A DNA stretch of 64,000 bases. Origin: Strix aluco (taxonomy: Eukaryota; Chordata; Aves; Strigiformes; Strigidae). Location: assembly GCF_031877795.1 (NCBI RefSeq), contig NC_133931.1:26348264-26412263 (forward strand), read 5' to 3'. This document shows positions 62,601 through 64,000 of this stretch, one piece after another; the first letter of the stretch is position 1, and every line of letters starts with the position of its first letter. Position numbers and translations under genes: made by a program. Below the pieces are notes generated by a model that was not told where the DNA came from, made no database searches, and saw nothing but the letters and a program-made list of their open reading frames with translations.

Positions 62601-63268
62601 TAGTAGGAAACTGGGAGCATTGTGGCTTTTTAAAAAATTGTTTTTACTGTTGCTGTTGTTGCTATTGTCATTACCGTGGACCAAGAGACCACTGATGTGT
62701 AAACACAGAACACAAAATGGTCAATTCCCCCAGAAGTTTGCAATGTAAATATAAATATTCAGCATAGATGGAGTCTGAGCAGGAGACAATAAGTAGGGAA
62801 ACAGTCACTCATGGGAGATGCTGTGAGTGAGGATCTAATTTATACTTGAAGAGAAGGCAAGAAAACTACACAACTACATGGTCAAACAACAGCAGCATTG
62901 TGGACAGGCATAAGAGTGCATTTGTCGACACAGATTATTTTGAAAGAAGATTCTGGTGCTAGAAGCAAGAGCATTGTAACCTTCTTGATCCCAGCTGTGC
63001 TCTGGGGAAAAAAGAGCTATTTACATTCTTCACAAATAAACACGGCTGCATCAAAGAAGATACTGGACCTACCACCGGTTTCTTCTCCTAACCTCCAAGA
63101 CCCCAGATTTTAGCTCAACAGGGTGACCTTATTCCTCCAGCTAATCCTAGAAAAACTGAAATAAAAAATAGCATTATATCAAAACATGTCCTAGTAAGTT
63201 ATAAGAACTGTAGGCATTATTAGGCTGCTCAAGGCAAGCTGGGATTTATAAAATAGCTTCCCACAGGC
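53626..63268. other. Intergenic, no gene recognised
   Basis: Contains an 18-bp tandem duplication at 54463, a purine-rich stretch at about 56549-56632, a small 9-bp-arm palindrome near 57800-57820 (AATTGTGGATTTCCACAATT), an A-run near 60608 and random frames up to 161 codons (56922-57407, +). No identifiable gene. Confidence 0.55.
54463..54498. repeat. 18-bp tandem duplication
   Basis: TCCATGGTAGAGCTAGAG occurs twice head to tail (54463-54480, 54481-54498) with no mismatch. Confidence 0.95.
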
Positions 63269-63340
63269 ACTGATCCAAGGCCTGTTGAAGTTAATGGGAG
63301 CCCTTCCTCTGACTTCAGTGGGATTAGGAGGAGGCCTCCC
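63269..63340. repeat. Fragment of an old palindromic interspersed repeat
   Basis: TGATCCAAGGCCTGTTGAAG and, 25 bp on, GACTTCAGTGGGATTAGGAG are imperfect reverse complements (GAAGTTAATGG against TCTGACTTCAGTGGG). This layout, with GAAGTCAATGGGAG-type arms, is that of an ancient inverted-repeat element common in reptile and bird genomes, probably a DNA-transposon MITE. I recall the pattern but cannot name the family with certainty. Confidence 0.5.
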
Positions 63341-63767
63341 ACCCATCCCACCAAGGCTCCTATATAACTGACAACAAGTTTAAAAATTCCACCCTGCACA
63401 GATGGTCAACTTGCACCACAGAGGAGGTTCCATCAGAAACTCCCTTCAAAGAAAGGCCTGGAGAAAAGGGCTGATGTATTAGATGTGTGGCATATGTAAA
63501 CACAGGAGGCCACCTACTTAAATATAAAATCTCAGAAGAGAAAGTTTTTTATGCATCTCACAGGATATTTCTAGCACTCCAAGAGTTAAAGAGTTCCTAT
63601 AAATTTGCATGAAACTCACTTTGACACCTTGACAAAGGGGTCACCCTTGCAGAAAAATCAGAAACTTAAGAAGCTGCCACTTACTGAACTTATTTCTGTA
63701 TGTTGTATTCGAGACACTTGCACTAATAAAAGGTGACTTCTCTCACGTCTCCTCCTCCTCCCTGCAG
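63341..63767. other. Intergenic or intron upstream of candidate exon
   Basis: No coding evidence. Ends in a long pyrimidine tract (63739-63765) and CAG at 63765-63767. Confidence 0.5.
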
Positions 63768-63951
63768 AATGCCCCTCAGCCACACGGAAGTTCTTGCAGA
63801 CTTTGGTGCTGTCTGCACTCTAGCAAGTCATGCTGGCAAAACCAACCAGGCAGAATTAATGAGAGGAGTTAGCTTGCAAAACAGCACAGCATATCAGCAT
63901 CAACCAAGGAAGAAGAGCCATCCAGATAGCCCTGCACACAAGATTAATTGA
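63768..63951 (+). other. Candidate terminal exon of an unidentified transcript
   Basis: A long pyrimidine tract (CTCCTCCTCCTCCCTGCAG) gives a textbook acceptor at 63767. An open frame (ATG within NN at 63769; AMPLSHTEVLADFG-type start) continues to TGA at 63949-63951, and AATAAA follows within 5 bp. The 72-codon frame has no family that I recognise. It could be a non-coding RNA exon or chance. There is no visible upstream exon. Confidence 0.3.
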
Positions 63952-63955
63952 GAAA

Positions 63956-63961
63956 AATAAA
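63956..63961 (+). terminator. Possible polyadenylation signal AATAAA
   Basis: Canonical hexamer just after the candidate exon. The cleavage site would fall within the last bases of the window. Confidence 0.35.
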
Positions 63962-64000
63962 ACTGATCTTCTGGTGAAGCAGTTTACAGTGAAGTGTTTA

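Noticed and set aside
1-64000. tRNA, rRNA, snRNA genes, CRISPR arrays, operons
   Set aside because: No tRNA-like cloverleaf boxes, rRNA or spliceosomal RNA landmarks were noticed, and prokaryotic features do not apply to this vertebrate sequence.

Overview
The window reads as avian nuclear DNA. Four relatively recent CR1 retrotransposon copies end in the bird-type ATTCTATG/ATTCTGTG tail. Two older, decayed CR1-like copies and a solo endogenous-retrovirus LTR are also present. The one confidently identified gene has vertebrate GT-AG introns and family-typical exon phases. The species cannot be told from this sequence.

Positions 1-15995 (+ strand) hold the 3' half of CDH17 (LI-cadherin, cadherin-17). 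Eight coding exons join in phase from 796 to 15240 and encode about 407 residues: the end of cadherin domain EC4, then EC5, EC6, EC7, one transmembrane helix and a short basic tail without a catenin-binding domain. Earlier exons lie upstream of the window. Intron 3 of this set carries a sense CR1 with a 331-codon open frame. The 1840-bp intron after the EC7 exon is more than half ancient CR1. The last intron carries an antisense CR1 whose tail has grown into a 143-bp pentanucleotide array. A 3' UTR with AATAAA at 15974 closes the gene.

Positions 16000-64000 form a gene-poor stretch in which I recognise no protein-coding gene or RNA gene. It holds an ancient CR1 (about 28.0-29.0 kb), CR1 copies at 30.4-31.0 kb (-), 38.6-39.7 kb (+) and 42.3-42.6 kb (-), and a 598-bp solo LTR at 44.0-44.6 kb (-) with a perfect 5-bp target duplication. 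It also holds a perfect (GGAAG)43 array at 53.4 kb, two striking palindromes at 24.1 and 25.4 kb, and a fragment of an old palindromic repeat at 63.3 kb. The last 230 bases could be a terminal exon of an unidentified + strand transcript: strong splice acceptor, short open frame, AATAAA.

Nothing here looks like a new multi-gene system. The most checkable points of interest are a KGD in place of the human RGD integrin motif in CDH17 EC6, a CR1 frame kept open despite loss of a catalytic aspartate, the two palindromes, the homopurine array with G-quadruplex/triplex potential, and the candidate exon at the right edge.
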